Shown here piece by piece: positions 5,803 through 12,533 of a stretch of 22,135 bases of DNA. Each line of letters starts with the position of its first letter. Positions within the stretch are counted from its first letter, which is position 1. A model generated the notes under the pieces. It did no database searches, was not told the origin of the DNA, and saw only the letters and a list, made by a program, of their open reading frames with translations. Source of the DNA: a virus; the IMG/VR virus record IMGVR_UViG_3300033141_004106, positions 1 through 22,135 of that record; one strand, written 5' to 3'. Made by a program: the position numbers and the translations under genes.

Positions 5803-6680
5803 TGCTTCTCCTCACTTCCTTCAAAAGCCTTCCCAAAATAATCTTCATACTCTTTGACTGCTCTACCATAGGTGGCATCAATCCACTTGTCACTTTTTAA
5901 GTCCTCAAGCTTTTCTGCTTTGAATGTCTTTTTGCCGACGGTGAAACTGCTGAATTTAGTAAGCTTTGAAAGAGCCTCTTTCTCATCGCCTGCAACCAAC
6001 TCAAGACAGATGTTCCAGAGCTTCTCTCTTCTTTTCAGTGCTTCCTCTGATAATTTCCTCTCTTCCTTTCTTTTGCCAGTCCTGAACTTGACTCTTGCGA
6101 TCTTACTGATTTCAATCCCCGCCGCCTTCAGCTCATCCTCAGTGATATTGACAAGTCCAGCAAGTCGCTTGATTAGCCGGTTGTAGAGATTCGTCACGGC
6201 TTTCTTTCTAATCATGTTCATGTCAACATCCTCAATTGGCAGCAGCTTGCCATTCACAGTACCAAAAAACTTATCTCTCTGGCTGCATGTACCGATGTCT
6301 TCAACATAGCGATTCAGCTTTCTTGAGAGCGCCTGACCATGAGCAACGAATTGATAATACCGGCCTTTCTTGTCTTCATGCCATTCAAGCTTCGGTGTGT
6401 CTGACTTGATATGAATCCCCCAGGCTATGGCAATCTTCTCAGCTCCTGAGTCCATAAGGTAGAGAGAGGCATCCTGGAAGAGCCAGTCTTTGTAGTTGGT
6501 GAGAGACAGTGAGAGAGTTCTCACCTTCTTAAAGAACTGAATATTCTGCTCTACTTGTTCAATCTGCTGGGTAATGTTGATAATGCTTTCTTCTTCCGGT
6601 ACAGAGACAGCCGGCATCTCACTTTCGCCATTGAGCTGCTGCAGCTCTTGACTTTTTTGCTCTTTTTCATTATCTTTCAA
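5799..6680 (-). CDS. Probable single-strand annealing / recombination protein
   Basis: The 293-residue protein has a conserved block in the middle: NYKDWLFQDASLYLMDSGAEKIA, then IGTCSQRDKFFG (about 129-140) and MIRKKAVTNLYNRLIKRLAGL. I recall this pattern (GTCS.RD.FF followed by ..K.A.TN....GI..L.GL) from phage proteins encoded beside RecB-like exonucleases. A disordered acidic N-terminus and a charged C-terminus flank it. The start is TTG 6680, six nt after AAAGGAGG; no better ATG is available. Pairing with the Cas4-like exonuclease suggests a Rad52- or RecT-like annealing role, which is inference from context. A 7-bp GC hairpin (6696-6729) precedes its ribosome site. Confidence 0.6.
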   Translation of the reverse strand: MKDNEKEQKSQELQQLNGESEMPAVSVPEEESIINITQQIEQVEQNIQFFKKVRTLSLSLTNYKDWLFQDASLYLMDSGAEKIAIAWGIHIKSDTPKLEWHEDKKGRYYQFVAHGQALSRKLNRYVEDIGTCSQRDKFFGTVNGKLLPIEDVDMNMIRKKAVTNLYNRLIKRLAGLVNITEDELKAAGIEISKIARVKFRTGKRKEERKLSEEALKRREKLWNICLELVAGDEKEALSKLTKFSSFTVGKKTFKAEKLEDLKSDKWIDATYGRAVKEYEDYFGKAFEGSEEKQ

Positions 6681-6695
6681 TTAAAACCTCCTTTT

Positions 6696-6729
6696 GCCCT
6701 GCATAACTCCTAAAAGCTAATAGCAGGGC
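6696..6729 (-). other. GC-rich hairpin just upstream of the TTG-started recombination gene
   Basis: GCCCTGC (6729-6723) and GCAGGGC (6702-6696) form a perfect 7-bp stem with a 20-nt loop. In the minus-strand mRNA it ends 3 nt before the GGAGG ribosome site of the gene starting at 6680. No U-run follows on this strand, so it is not a leftward terminator. On the plus strand the stem is followed by TTTATTTTATTT and could weakly stop rightward antisense transcription. Confidence 0.4.
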
Positions 6730-6740
6730 TTTATTTTATT

Positions 6741-7124
6741 TCATTCATTTTGTTTTTTTATCTTAATTGCATATTTTGAAGGAATATATTTATTATTTTT
6801 AGGTTTAATCCGATGTATTAGCTTCAGTTCTGTTATTTCTGCAAGATCCCAATTATTGAACTTCTTTATTTTTATTCTGGTTATAGCTTCACCATATTTC
6901 TTAAGATGCTGTAATATTCTTGCTCCTACATTATAGGAAATTCCTACATAAAATATTTCATTATAAGAATAAAGAACATAGACACCCTCAATATAGATAA
7001 TTTCCAGTACCATTTCATCCCTGGGGATTGATATCCATTTATTGAGAGGAATCAGGTCATTAGCTTTTTTTGCAATTCCCTGGATTTTCTCCGAATATGT
7101 TTTTAGTTGATTATAAATTTCCAT
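6741..7124 (-). CDS. GIY-YIG domain nuclease
   Basis: The 127-residue protein contains a compact GIY-YIG domain in its second half. GVYVLYS (47-53) and FYVGIS (58-63) are variants of the GIY and YIG strands. They are followed by an Arg (R69) and QHLKK, and by ELKLIHRIKPKNNK with the metal-binding Glu99 and the usual Asn. About 45 residues of helical sequence precede the domain, and there is no obvious C-terminal DNA-binding module. It starts 4 nt after the stop of the zinc-finger gene with only a weak AAAGG. It could be a free-standing homing endonuclease or a phage recombination or repair nuclease. Its composition is more AT-rich than the recombination genes after it. Confidence 0.78.
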   Translation of the reverse strand: MEIYNQLKTYSEKIQGIAKKANDLIPLNKWISIPRDEMVLEIIYIEGVYVLYSYNEIFYVGISYNVGARILQHLKKYGEAITRIKIKKFNNWDLAEITELKLIHRIKPKNNKYIPSKYAIKIKKQNE

Positions 7125-7128
7125 TTAT

Positions 7129-7344
7129 TTATAGCCTTTCTATTTTTTCTTCTAATTTTTTAACCCTTTCTTCTAGCTTCATTTGTTTTAAAGCTAACCT
7201 AGAGGAATCTCTTTTTTGTTTTTTACTCCAGTGCTGCCATCTGCATTGACTTGAGCAAAACTCTTGCCAGAATCTCACAGGCTGAAACTTCTTATCACAT
7301 TCCAAACAATTTTTTAGTGGTAACTTTTGCCTCTTATTTGCCAT
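7129..7344 (-). CDS. Small zinc-finger and coiled-coil protein
   Basis: A 71-residue protein with a four-cysteine zinc site (C13, C16, C30, C34 in CLECDKKF ... FCSSQCRWQHW), of the kind seen in many short phage proteins. A basic stretch and a short C-terminal coiled coil (LEERVKKLEEKIERL) follow. AGGAGG lies 5 nt before the ATG. It is the first gene of the leftward recombination operon, about 100 nt downstream of the promoter at 7448-7476. Nucleic-acid binding is likely from the fold type; a specific role is unknown. Confidence 0.75.
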   Translation of the reverse strand: MANKRQKLPLKNCLECDKKFQPVRFWQEFCSSQCRWQHWSKKQKRDSSRLALKQMKLEERVKKLEEKIERL

Positions 7345-7447
7345 ATAAGCCTCCTTTTAAAAAGTACGTTTTTTTGAGGTAATTAGTTAAATACATATTT
7401 AGCTACTTATAGATGCGTTGAAATGCACAACAATTCATTTTTAGTAC

Positions 7448-7476
7448 AGTATAGACAGTTTTAAACATTTTGTCAA
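7448..7476 (-). promoter_or_regulatory. Sigma-70 promoter of the recombination operon
   Basis: Minus-strand TTGACA (7476-7471) and TATACT (7453-7448) are 17 nt apart. Transcription would start near 7441, leaving a leader of about 100 nt before the ATG at 7344. The leader contains a short inverted repeat (GTTG...CAAC, near 7410-7424) but no recognised riboswitch. The -35 element lies 12 bp downstream of the stop of the regulator gene. Confidence 0.75.
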
Positions 7477-7487
7477 CCCTCCAGTCT

Positions 7488-7682
7488 TTACCCAATATCT
7501 TCAAGACTGACTTTATTGAGCTTATTGAGATATCCTTTCAGTATCGTTCTTACCAATGAGCTCTTGCTGCGGTCTGTCTTTTTAGCCAGCTCATTCAGCT
7601 GCTGATCATACTCTGGCTCAATCTCGAAATTGACTATAACCTTGCCCCGGGATGTTAATCTTTTTTGGTTTCCAGTTCTCAT
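7488..7682 (-). CDS. Ribbon-helix-helix (Arc/CopG-type) DNA-binding regulator
   Basis: A 64-residue protein. KVIVNFEIEPEYDQQLNELAKKTDRSKSSLVRTILKGYL reads as a beta strand (residues about 14-19) followed by two helices, the ribbon-helix-helix fold, which binds DNA as a dimer. The ATG at 7682 is chosen because GAGGAGG lies 6 nt upstream; a longer reading from 7730 would include the promoter itself. It is transcribed from the promoter at 7702-7730, about 115 bp from the divergent rightward promoter. Autoregulation and control of the divergent cluster are likely by analogy and are not shown directly. No clear operator palindrome was found. Confidence 0.82.
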   Translation of the reverse strand: MRTGNQKRLTSRGKVIVNFEIEPEYDQQLNELAKKTDRSKSSLVRTILKGYLNKLNKVSLEDIG

Positions 7683-7701
7683 GTTTAACCTCCTCACTAA
7701 C

Positions 7702-7730
7702 AATATAATGAAAGTTATTTCAAATGTCAA
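7702..7730 (-). promoter_or_regulatory. Sigma-70 promoter of the ribbon-helix-helix regulator
   Basis: Minus-strand TTGACA (7730-7725) and TATATT (7707-7702) with a 17-nt spacer. An AT-rich segment upstream (AATTAAAATATTTTC) could act as an UP element. It gives a very short leader that includes the GAGGAGG of the gene starting at 7682. Confidence 0.8.
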
Positions 7731-7847
7731 GAAAATATTTTAATTAAAAAGCATCTCTTAAAAGGTTAGTCAATAAGATTAGATAAGTCACCCCAAAAGA
7801 TGATATAAATTTCACCCCTTATTTCTTTAAATATTTTTAATTTTTAC

Positions 7848-7876
7848 TTGACAAACAGGGTTGAAAAGCTTATATT
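7848..7876 (+). promoter_or_regulatory. Sigma-70 promoter of the rightward small-gene cluster
   Basis: TTGACA (7848-7853) and TATATT (7871-7876) are 17 nt apart and preceded by an AT-rich stretch. Initiation would fall at about 7883, only 3 nt before the first ATG (7886). The first gene is therefore either leaderless or starts at the in-frame ATG at 7910. Two copies of TCACCCC (7788-7794, 7812-7818) lie upstream. Confidence 0.8.
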
Positions 7877-7885
7877 ATTATTGAG

Positions 7886-8203
7886 ATGAAAGAGAAAAAG
7901 AAAGAGAGAATGGAATTAAAAGATTTTGCTCGGGGATTATATGTCTGGGATGTTAACATGCCCGGTAAAGTAAAAGTATATGATAGGGAATACACAGGAG
8001 CTTTTATTGGTTGGGAAGATGTTTTTATTAAAACTGTAATGGTTCGGGCGACAGATAGGGATGCTTATTATATTATCAAGTTTCGCTATTTGAAAGATGG
8101 TGTAGAAGATAGAATTGATTGCATTAATGAGTTCAGGATCAATGGGAAGACCCTTAAATCATTTTTAGAAAAAAATATAATAAATATAAGGAGGAAAAAA
8201 TGA
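7886..8203 (+). CDS. Hypothetical protein, first gene of the rightward cluster
   Basis: Up to 105 residues: a lysine- and glutamate-rich start, then an all-beta-looking body (KVKVYDREYTGAFIGWEDVF, then AYYIIKFRYL) and a basic C-terminus. The predicted transcription start is about 3 nt before ATG 7886 and that ATG has no ribosome site. Translation may be leaderless or begin at ATG 7910 (97 residues) after GAAAGAGAGA. No family recognised. It ends in an ATGA overlap with the next gene. Its position directly behind a regulated strong promoter fits an early accessory or anti-host function, which is inference. Confidence 0.65.
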   Translation: MKEKKKERMELKDFARGLYVWDVNMPGKVKVYDREYTGAFIGWEDVFIKTVMVRATDRDAYYIIKFRYLKDGVEDRIDCINEFRINGKTLKSFLEKNIINIRRKK

Positions 8204-8415
8204 GAGCTCAAGAATTAGACTTTGAGGATTTTTTAGGCGCTAGCCAGCAAGGACGTGTTCATGTCTATGGTGCAAGCTGGTGGTATGATGCTGCCTCTAA
8301 ACTTTGGTGGTGTGACGACCCACAAAAGACGGGCGTATATTGTGGAGTAACATTTAAACAATTAGATAATCCACAATTTATGAGGGCAATTGGTTTAAAA
8401 AGAGAAGGAAAATAG
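8200..8415 (+). CDS. Hypothetical tryptophan-rich small protein
   Basis: A 71-residue protein with paired tryptophans (YGASWWYDAASKLWWCDD) and two cysteines, probably a small beta fold. AGGAGG precedes the ATG, which overlaps the upstream stop (ATGA). I recognise no family. It is compact and acidic, as many phage host-takeover proteins are, but nothing specific identifies a target. Confidence 0.65.
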   Translation: MRAQELDFEDFLGASQQGRVHVYGASWWYDAASKLWWCDDPQKTGVYCGVTFKQLDNPQFMRAIGLKREGK

Positions 8416-8427
8416 AAGGAGGAGAGA

Positions 8428-8691
8428 ATGAGAACTTTTTACATTCCTGCTTATAAGCAAAAGTACATTGAATCTGAGTTTAGTTCTCAATCGCTGTTGC
8501 ATAATCTTGAGATTATGGCAAAGGAAGTAAAAATCAGGAAACCAAGAACTTGTAGCGTATGCCATAGTTTGATTAATAAAGGAGAAAAAGCTCTCAGAAC
8601 AATTCAAAGGGTAGATAGTAGAAGTAATGGCTATTACTATAATACATATTGTTCAGACTGCTATATGGTAAAAGAAGAGGCAAGGAACTAA
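8428..8691 (+). CDS. Zinc-ribbon small protein
   Basis: An 87-residue protein with two Cys pairs, RTCSVCHSLINKG (C42, C45) and TYCSDCYM (C75, C78), forming a likely zinc ribbon. The roughly 30-residue N-terminal part (MRTFYIPAYKQKYIE...) has no recognised motif. AAGGAGGAGAG before the ATG supports the start. It is third in the cluster and spaced 12 nt after its neighbour. Nucleic-acid or protein binding is plausible; function unknown. Confidence 0.7.
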   Translation: MRTFYIPAYKQKYIESEFSSQSLLHNLEIMAKEVKIRKPRTCSVCHSLINKGEKALRTIQRVDSRSNGYYYNTYCSDCYMVKEEARN

Positions 8692-8694
8692 AAA

Positions 8695-9045
8695 ATGAGC
8701 TGGAGAAAACATCAAAGCCATAGAGCTGAAACCATAGCAGTCAAAAAAGCTTTAGCAGAAGCTGGTATCAAGGCGTCTATAGGGCATGGCACAGGTACTG
8801 CCTGGGCATGGTTAGAAATCAACATCGGGCCGGATAAAAGGAAGCATCAGAAAGTGAAAGATGGCTATGTGGTAGAGATGACTTTAGAAGAGGCGGGTAT
8901 GCAGCCGTATTACTTACCATGTATTGCTGACTGTAAAGCTTGTGAAGAGGCTAGAAAGCTAAGAAGAAAAGTTCTTGATATAGCCATGAAAGTAACCGGC
9001 CGTCATGGTGAATATGATGGTAAGATCGACATTATATCTCAGTAA
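8695..9045 (+). CDS. Conserved mobile-element protein (HGTGTA.AWL type)
   Basis: A 116-residue protein. Its N-terminal half reads ALAEAGIKASIGHGTGTAWAWL, and its C-terminus has MKVTGRHGEYDGKIDI. I recall this combination, a helix followed by a beta hairpin with a HGTGT-like turn and a TGR.GEYDG end, from uncharacterised phage and plasmid proteins and polyvalent-protein-associated domains (LPD29-like). That assignment is tentative. C-I-A-D-C-K-A-C in the middle could bind metal. AAGGA lies about 8 nt before the ATG. Polyvalent-protein domains are often linked to counter-defence, so this is a candidate for such a role, by inference only. Confidence 0.65.
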   Translation: MSWRKHQSHRAETIAVKKALAEAGIKASIGHGTGTAWAWLEINIGPDKRKHQKVKDGYVVEMTLEEAGMQPYYLPCIADCKACEEARKLRRKVLDIAMKVTGRHGEYDGKIDIISQ

Positions 9046-9071
9046 TTATAATTCTCAAAGGGAGGATTTTC

Positions 9072-9314
9072 ATGAATAATTTTCATTATGGTTTAAGGTA
9101 TGTCTTGAACCATTCAGAAAAAGAGGTTCAGGATACTGTCAAAATGCTTGCAAAGCGGAATAGGATGGCTAGAGAAGAAGCATTGGAAAAGGCAAGTATG
9201 CAAAAACTGAAAAGGCAGCTAAGAAAAGAGCTCAATACAGCATTTGGCAAAGCTATTGAAAAAGAGCTTGGACGTAGATTCCGCAGGCTTTATCAATTAA
9301 GAATGAAATCTTAA
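9072..9314 (+). CDS. Hypothetical basic helical protein
   Basis: An 80-residue strongly basic protein (MNNFHYGLRYVLNHSEKEV at the start; ELGRRFRRLYQLRMKS at the end), predicted to be almost entirely helical. AGGGAGG lies 7 nt before the ATG. No family recognised. The charge suggests nucleic-acid association, which is inference. Confidence 0.65.
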   Translation: MNNFHYGLRYVLNHSEKEVQDTVKMLAKRNRMAREEALEKASMQKLKRQLRKELNTAFGKAIEKELGRRFRRLYQLRMKS

Positions 9315-9326
9315 AGGAGATTAGCA

Positions 9327-9491
9327 ATGAAAAAAGATATTTTCAAACGTGATGGCAAAAGCTATATCTTTGTTGGCTTCTTTGGAATGAAATCAAAAAT
9401 CTATGGTAGAGGCAAAGAGAGAATTCTTGTTGAGGATGATAGAGTATTAGTACATTACTCAGATATTAAGTTTAGAAGGATTGGTGCTTGA
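9327..9491 (+). CDS. Hypothetical 54-residue beta-rich protein
   Basis: Begins MKKDIFKRDGKSYIFVGFFG and continues with alternating short strands (ERILVEDDRVLVHYSD) to a TGA at 9489-9491. AAGGAGA lies about 6 nt before the ATG and the previous gene ends 12 nt upstream, so it fits the cluster's operon structure. It looks like a tiny barrel such as an SH3-like fold; no family recognised. Confidence 0.6.
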   Translation: MKKDIFKRDGKSYIFVGFFGMKSKIYGRGKERILVEDDRVLVHYSDIKFRRIGA

Positions 9492-9493
9492 GA

Positions 9494-9646
9494 ATGAAAA
9501 ACAAAAAATCAAAAAAAGTGAAGAAATTTAAAAAAAAGGATCTTCCAACGAAAGAATGTATTTATTGTGGTGAGCTTTTAAGAGACTCACAACGAATCTG
9601 TCCTATTTGTAGAAGGAATGAGTTTAGGCCATTTCACATAGAGTGA
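9494..9646 (+). CDS. Lysine-rich zinc-ribbon peptide
   Basis: A 50-residue protein with an extremely basic N-terminus (MKNKKSKKVKKFKKK) and a double CxxC site, ECIYCGELL ... RICPICRR (C22, C25, C36, C39), typical of a zinc ribbon. It starts 2 nt after the previous stop and lacks a strong ribosome site, so translational coupling is likely. Its last 13 nt overlap the end of the convergent hydrolase-like gene. I see no hairpin terminator between the converging transcripts. Confidence 0.6.
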   Translation: MKNKKSKKVKKFKKKDLPTKECIYCGELLRDSQRICPICRRNEFRPFHIE

Positions 9647-10659
9647 TTCAAAACACTTGAAGCAATCTCAAGATATTTGTAATAAGGGTTACCTTCTGCA
9701 TCCACACCACACTCTGAGCCGAAGCCCGGCATACGAAAACCATAATAACAGACTAAAGAAGCACCATGCTCTATTGATTTCTCGAATATGAATCTTGTCT
9801 TTCTGAGGCCGAGCTTCTTTCTATCAAAAAACTCATTCCTTCCTATAGCCTTTTTATAATTCTTATAATCAAGAATTGTGTCATTATCTTCATGAGCAGG
9901 ATACGGCCAATGTCTGTGTACTTGAATGATATTGATAATATCATACAGCCCTTTTTTCTTGGCATAATCAGCATATTTTTCACCGCCAGCACCAAAAGCA
10001 CCACCAGAGACAATGAGGCCTTGATTTCTGAGATTCTTAGTAATATTGATTGCTTTATCAACATCATCTTCTGCATAGAGCTCGTTCCAACATTCATAGA
10101 TTACATTTTTCAAATCTTTCGTTGCTTCAATGGTCTCTTCAATACTGCCTAAGTCTCTTTCGCCGTCTCTCAAAGTAAGCTCAACGACAACATTTTTTTC
10201 ATACATCCTCTCACAGAAACCCCTTACCAAGCTTGGAATATTACAAATATCTGTCCTCAAATAATTCAAATCGTATTTATGGAATTTTCTTTCAGCCCAA
10301 GCTAGACTGTAGTTTTGACCACAGCGCTGCCAAGTATAGCCCTCTTGCCCTGTCTCAAGACAAAGAGCCTCTCGTCTCCATACACCGACGCCCAAAAACT
10401 GCTCTCTCCCATCATCTAGAAAGTAGAGTTTATCATCTTGAATTCTAAGCCTAGGCGGCTCTGGTTCGTCTAGCTGTTCTCTTATAGCACCAGTCAGGCA
10501 CTTAATTCTATCAGCCTTTTGGTCTATTTTTTTCAGCCTCTTGTCAGTCATAGGCTTATTTTTATCCGATTGGTTAGTGATTCGTTTTGTAAAAACTTTG
10601 ATTCTCTGGGTATTCAGATTAATATATTCAAGATTTTTTAATATGGCCTTCTTGTCCAT
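9634..10659 (-). CDS. Glycoside-hydrolase-like TIM-barrel tail protein
   Basis: The 341-residue protein has an N-terminal helical coiled region (about 1-65), then a domain resembling clan-A glycoside hydrolases. DKLYFLDDGREQFLGVGVW fits a first barrel strand. VIYECWNELYAEDD (N192-E193) resembles the Asn-Glu acid/base of GH5/GH39-type enzymes. IQVHRHWPYP (240s) and AIGRNEFFD (E276) fit later active-site strands, E276 being a possible nucleophile. SLVCYYGFRMPGFGSE could be the last strand. It follows a carbohydrate-binding fibre gene with a TGATG overlap. A surface glycan-degrading tail component is therefore likely. The assignment rests on motif spacing and has not been checked by a profile search. 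Confidence 0.6.
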   Translation of the reverse strand: MDKKAILKNLEYINLNTQRIKVFTKRITNQSDKNKPMTDKRLKKIDQKADRIKCLTGAIREQLDEPEPPRLRIQDDKLYFLDDGREQFLGVGVWRREALCLETGQEGYTWQRCGQNYSLAWAERKFHKYDLNYLRTDICNIPSLVRGFCERMYEKNVVVELTLRDGERDLGSIEETIEATKDLKNVIYECWNELYAEDDVDKAINITKNLRNQGLIVSGGAFGAGGEKYADYAKKKGLYDIINIIQVHRHWPYPAHEDNDTILDYKNYKKAIGRNEFFDRKKLGLRKTRFIFEKSIEHGASLVCYYGFRMPGFGSECGVDAEGNPYYKYLEIASSVLNHSM

Positions 10660-12524
10660 CAGCTCGTCACCTGAACAGCATGATAGCGAAATTCATCGAC
10701 GTCAAAAGACGCTGCTCCAGAGGCTACAATCTCAAAGCAATAGTCTCCATCATCATCAAGCGGCTGCCGTCCGGTTACCCTATTTGACTTATCGTTAGCT
10801 TTCCCGGATGGGTCATTGTAATACACCCATTGAGCTGCTGCGCTCTTACTTAGCTTCAACAAGGTGTCATTATTTTGAGAAGCCGAGTCATGGACTTCAG
10901 AGGTCACAACTATTGACTTCGCCCCCTTCGGAAGCATTGCCTCTGTATCAGCTTCAAGGTTGATGGTTGTCGGGCCCTGTGAGCCTTGCCCTGTATAGTT
11001 TTCTAGCTGATTGCTTGTTATAGCTTTTTCAAGCCAGATAACTTCATTGTCTCTGAATTGGTAGTTGCCTTCTCCTATTATAGCAGAAAGTACCAACATC
11101 GGTTGTGATATGTAGACGATTGTTGAGCCGTCAACCGCTGGTGCTTGGTCAGCAATAATAAGAATCTGAAAATCAGTCACCGCTTCACTTACCTCAACAC
11201 TAACTTCCAACCATTCCCAGTCTCCTCCTCCAGAGTGATAGCTGCTGTAATGGTTTGAGCCATCGTATATCCAGAGCCTTGCATGAGAGGCCGTTGAAGT
11301 CTTTACCCAACAGCCTAATGCGATGGTTCTTCCAGCAAACTGCTGGTAGAATTCGGCATTAGTTCTTACCGCCCTTGACCATGCGACCCAGTCGCCGGCT
11401 GCCGTTGGTACAAACTTCAGAGCATAGAAACTTCCATCCTTTGTATATGTGCCGCCATCGTTATGTTGACGGTAAATGTCTGCTGTTGTATCTTTAGCCC
11501 AGTGGTCAAAAGCATTCTCGTCAGCCTCTGTACAGCATGGTGTTATTTCGTAGAGAGAGACTTCGTCGAAGTATATTGTTTTTCCTTCTCCGTTTAAAGA
11601 AGCAGACCATAAAGATAGCTCAACCTCTTGACACCCTTCTGGAGCTTCAAATGTATGCAAGGTGGAAGTAGACCAATCTCCAGCCGTTTCAGTTAACCAC
11701 TCACTTGAATATATAAGAGCAAAACCATGAGTTCTATCTTTAATCTGCACTCGATATTGATTTTCTGTCCCCGCCTTGATATATACACAGAATTTATATA
11801 TTTTCCCTCCTTCTACGTTTACAATTTGACGAGTTGCTGGGTCATTTGACCCGTTTTCTGTTAAGGCCAGGCAATTTCCGATTTTCCCTCCTGCAACCGA
11901 AGCTAAAATAGCCGAATTAATTAGCAACCACCCATTTGTACTTGATTCAAACTCGCCATTCTGCACTAAATCTACACCTGTCGCTGTATCAGGTTGGTTA
12001 ACAGTCAGCATGTTTGCACCGCCCACCGAGCCGTTGATATCTTCATTATCATTGAATCTTCCAGCACATGCTCCAAGCTCAATAGAGCCTTCTGCATCGC
12101 CACCGCCCCAAGTGCCTCCAGTCACTGTGACAGAGATGACTTTGCCCACAGCTCCAGAGGTTGCTCCGGTGAGGGTCTCTCCAACTTGCGGTTCTACTGA
12201 ACCTGAATCAAAATTTAGAGTGCCGAGCCCTTTGTTATCATCGCTCTGTGACCAGACTCCAAAGCCAGAATTGATTAATAAGTTGATGCCTCTTTCTTTC
12301 GGTACGACCTCTGAATCGAGCAGATACCAAGAACCGTCATGCATATAATAGATTCTACCATCATCACTATCAACTGCAATCATGCCGTCTTGAGCTTGAG
12401 TCAGATTCGTTCTCGGATCTGACATGTACCAGTTATTTTTCAGATAATTTATAAGCGTATCACAGAAGGCTTCATAGCCCTCATAATCAGCACCTTTCAA
12501 TAAGTCATCTCTTGATGCTGCCAT
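10659..12524 (-). CDS. Tail fibre with carbohydrate-binding-like modules
   Basis: A 621-residue structural protein. About residues 1-90 are an attachment-like region (GRIYYMHDGSWYLL). About 105-180 form a repeat-rich beta domain (VGETLTGATSGAVGKV ... GRFNDNEDINGSVGG), a pattern I recall from phage tail proteins. About 185-325 begin LVQNGEFESSTNGW and end TIYFDEVSLYEI, the start and end signatures of CBM4/9-type jelly rolls. About 335-485 is a second similar module (GRTIALGCWVKTST ... IVYISQPMLVL). The C-terminal 120 residues are another beta domain. AGGAGG lies 5 nt before the ATG. It probably recognises the host surface polysaccharide and works with the hydrolase-like protein encoded next. 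Confidence 0.78.
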   Translation of the reverse strand: MAASRDDLLKGADYEGYEAFCDTLINYLKNNWYMSDPRTNLTQAQDGMIAVDSDDGRIYYMHDGSWYLLDSEVVPKERGINLLINSGFGVWSQSDDNKGLGTLNFDSGSVEPQVGETLTGATSGAVGKVISVTVTGGTWGGGDAEGSIELGACAGRFNDNEDINGSVGGANMLTVNQPDTATGVDLVQNGEFESSTNGWLLINSAILASVAGGKIGNCLALTENGSNDPATRQIVNVEGGKIYKFCVYIKAGTENQYRVQIKDRTHGFALIYSSEWLTETAGDWSTSTLHTFEAPEGCQEVELSLWSASLNGEGKTIYFDEVSLYEITPCCTEADENAFDHWAKDTTADIYRQHNDGGTYTKDGSFYALKFVPTAAGDWVAWSRAVRTNAEFYQQFAGRTIALGCWVKTSTASHARLWIYDGSNHYSSYHSGGGDWEWLEVSVEVSEAVTDFQILIIADQAPAVDGSTIVYISQPMLVLSAIIGEGNYQFRDNEVIWLEKAITSNQLENYTGQGSQGPTTINLEADTEAMLPKGAKSIVVTSEVHDSASQNNDTLLKLSKSAAAQWVYYNDPSGKANDKSNRVTGRQPLDDDGDYCFEIVASGAASFDVDEFRYHAVQVTS

Positions 12525-12533
12525 TTTAGCCTC

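Noticed and set aside
7788-7818. Two TCACCCC heptamers 24 bp apart as operators of the ribbon-helix-helix protein.
   Set aside because: Only two short direct copies, neither palindromic nor repeated at the other promoters. Insufficient to call an operator.
9600-9680. Bidirectional terminator between the converging rightward cluster and the hydrolase-like gene.
   Set aside because: The only inverted repeat I find is about 4 bp (AGTG / CACT), too weak to support a terminator. The genes overlap by 13 bp.
12010-12348. Plus-strand open frame of 112 codons rich in Pro, Ser and Leu.
   Set aside because: It is the complement of the fibre gene, lacks a ribosome site, and its composition reflects the opposite strand's codons. 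The same applies to other plus-strand frames under the tail genes, such as 10541-10798 and 16571-16879.
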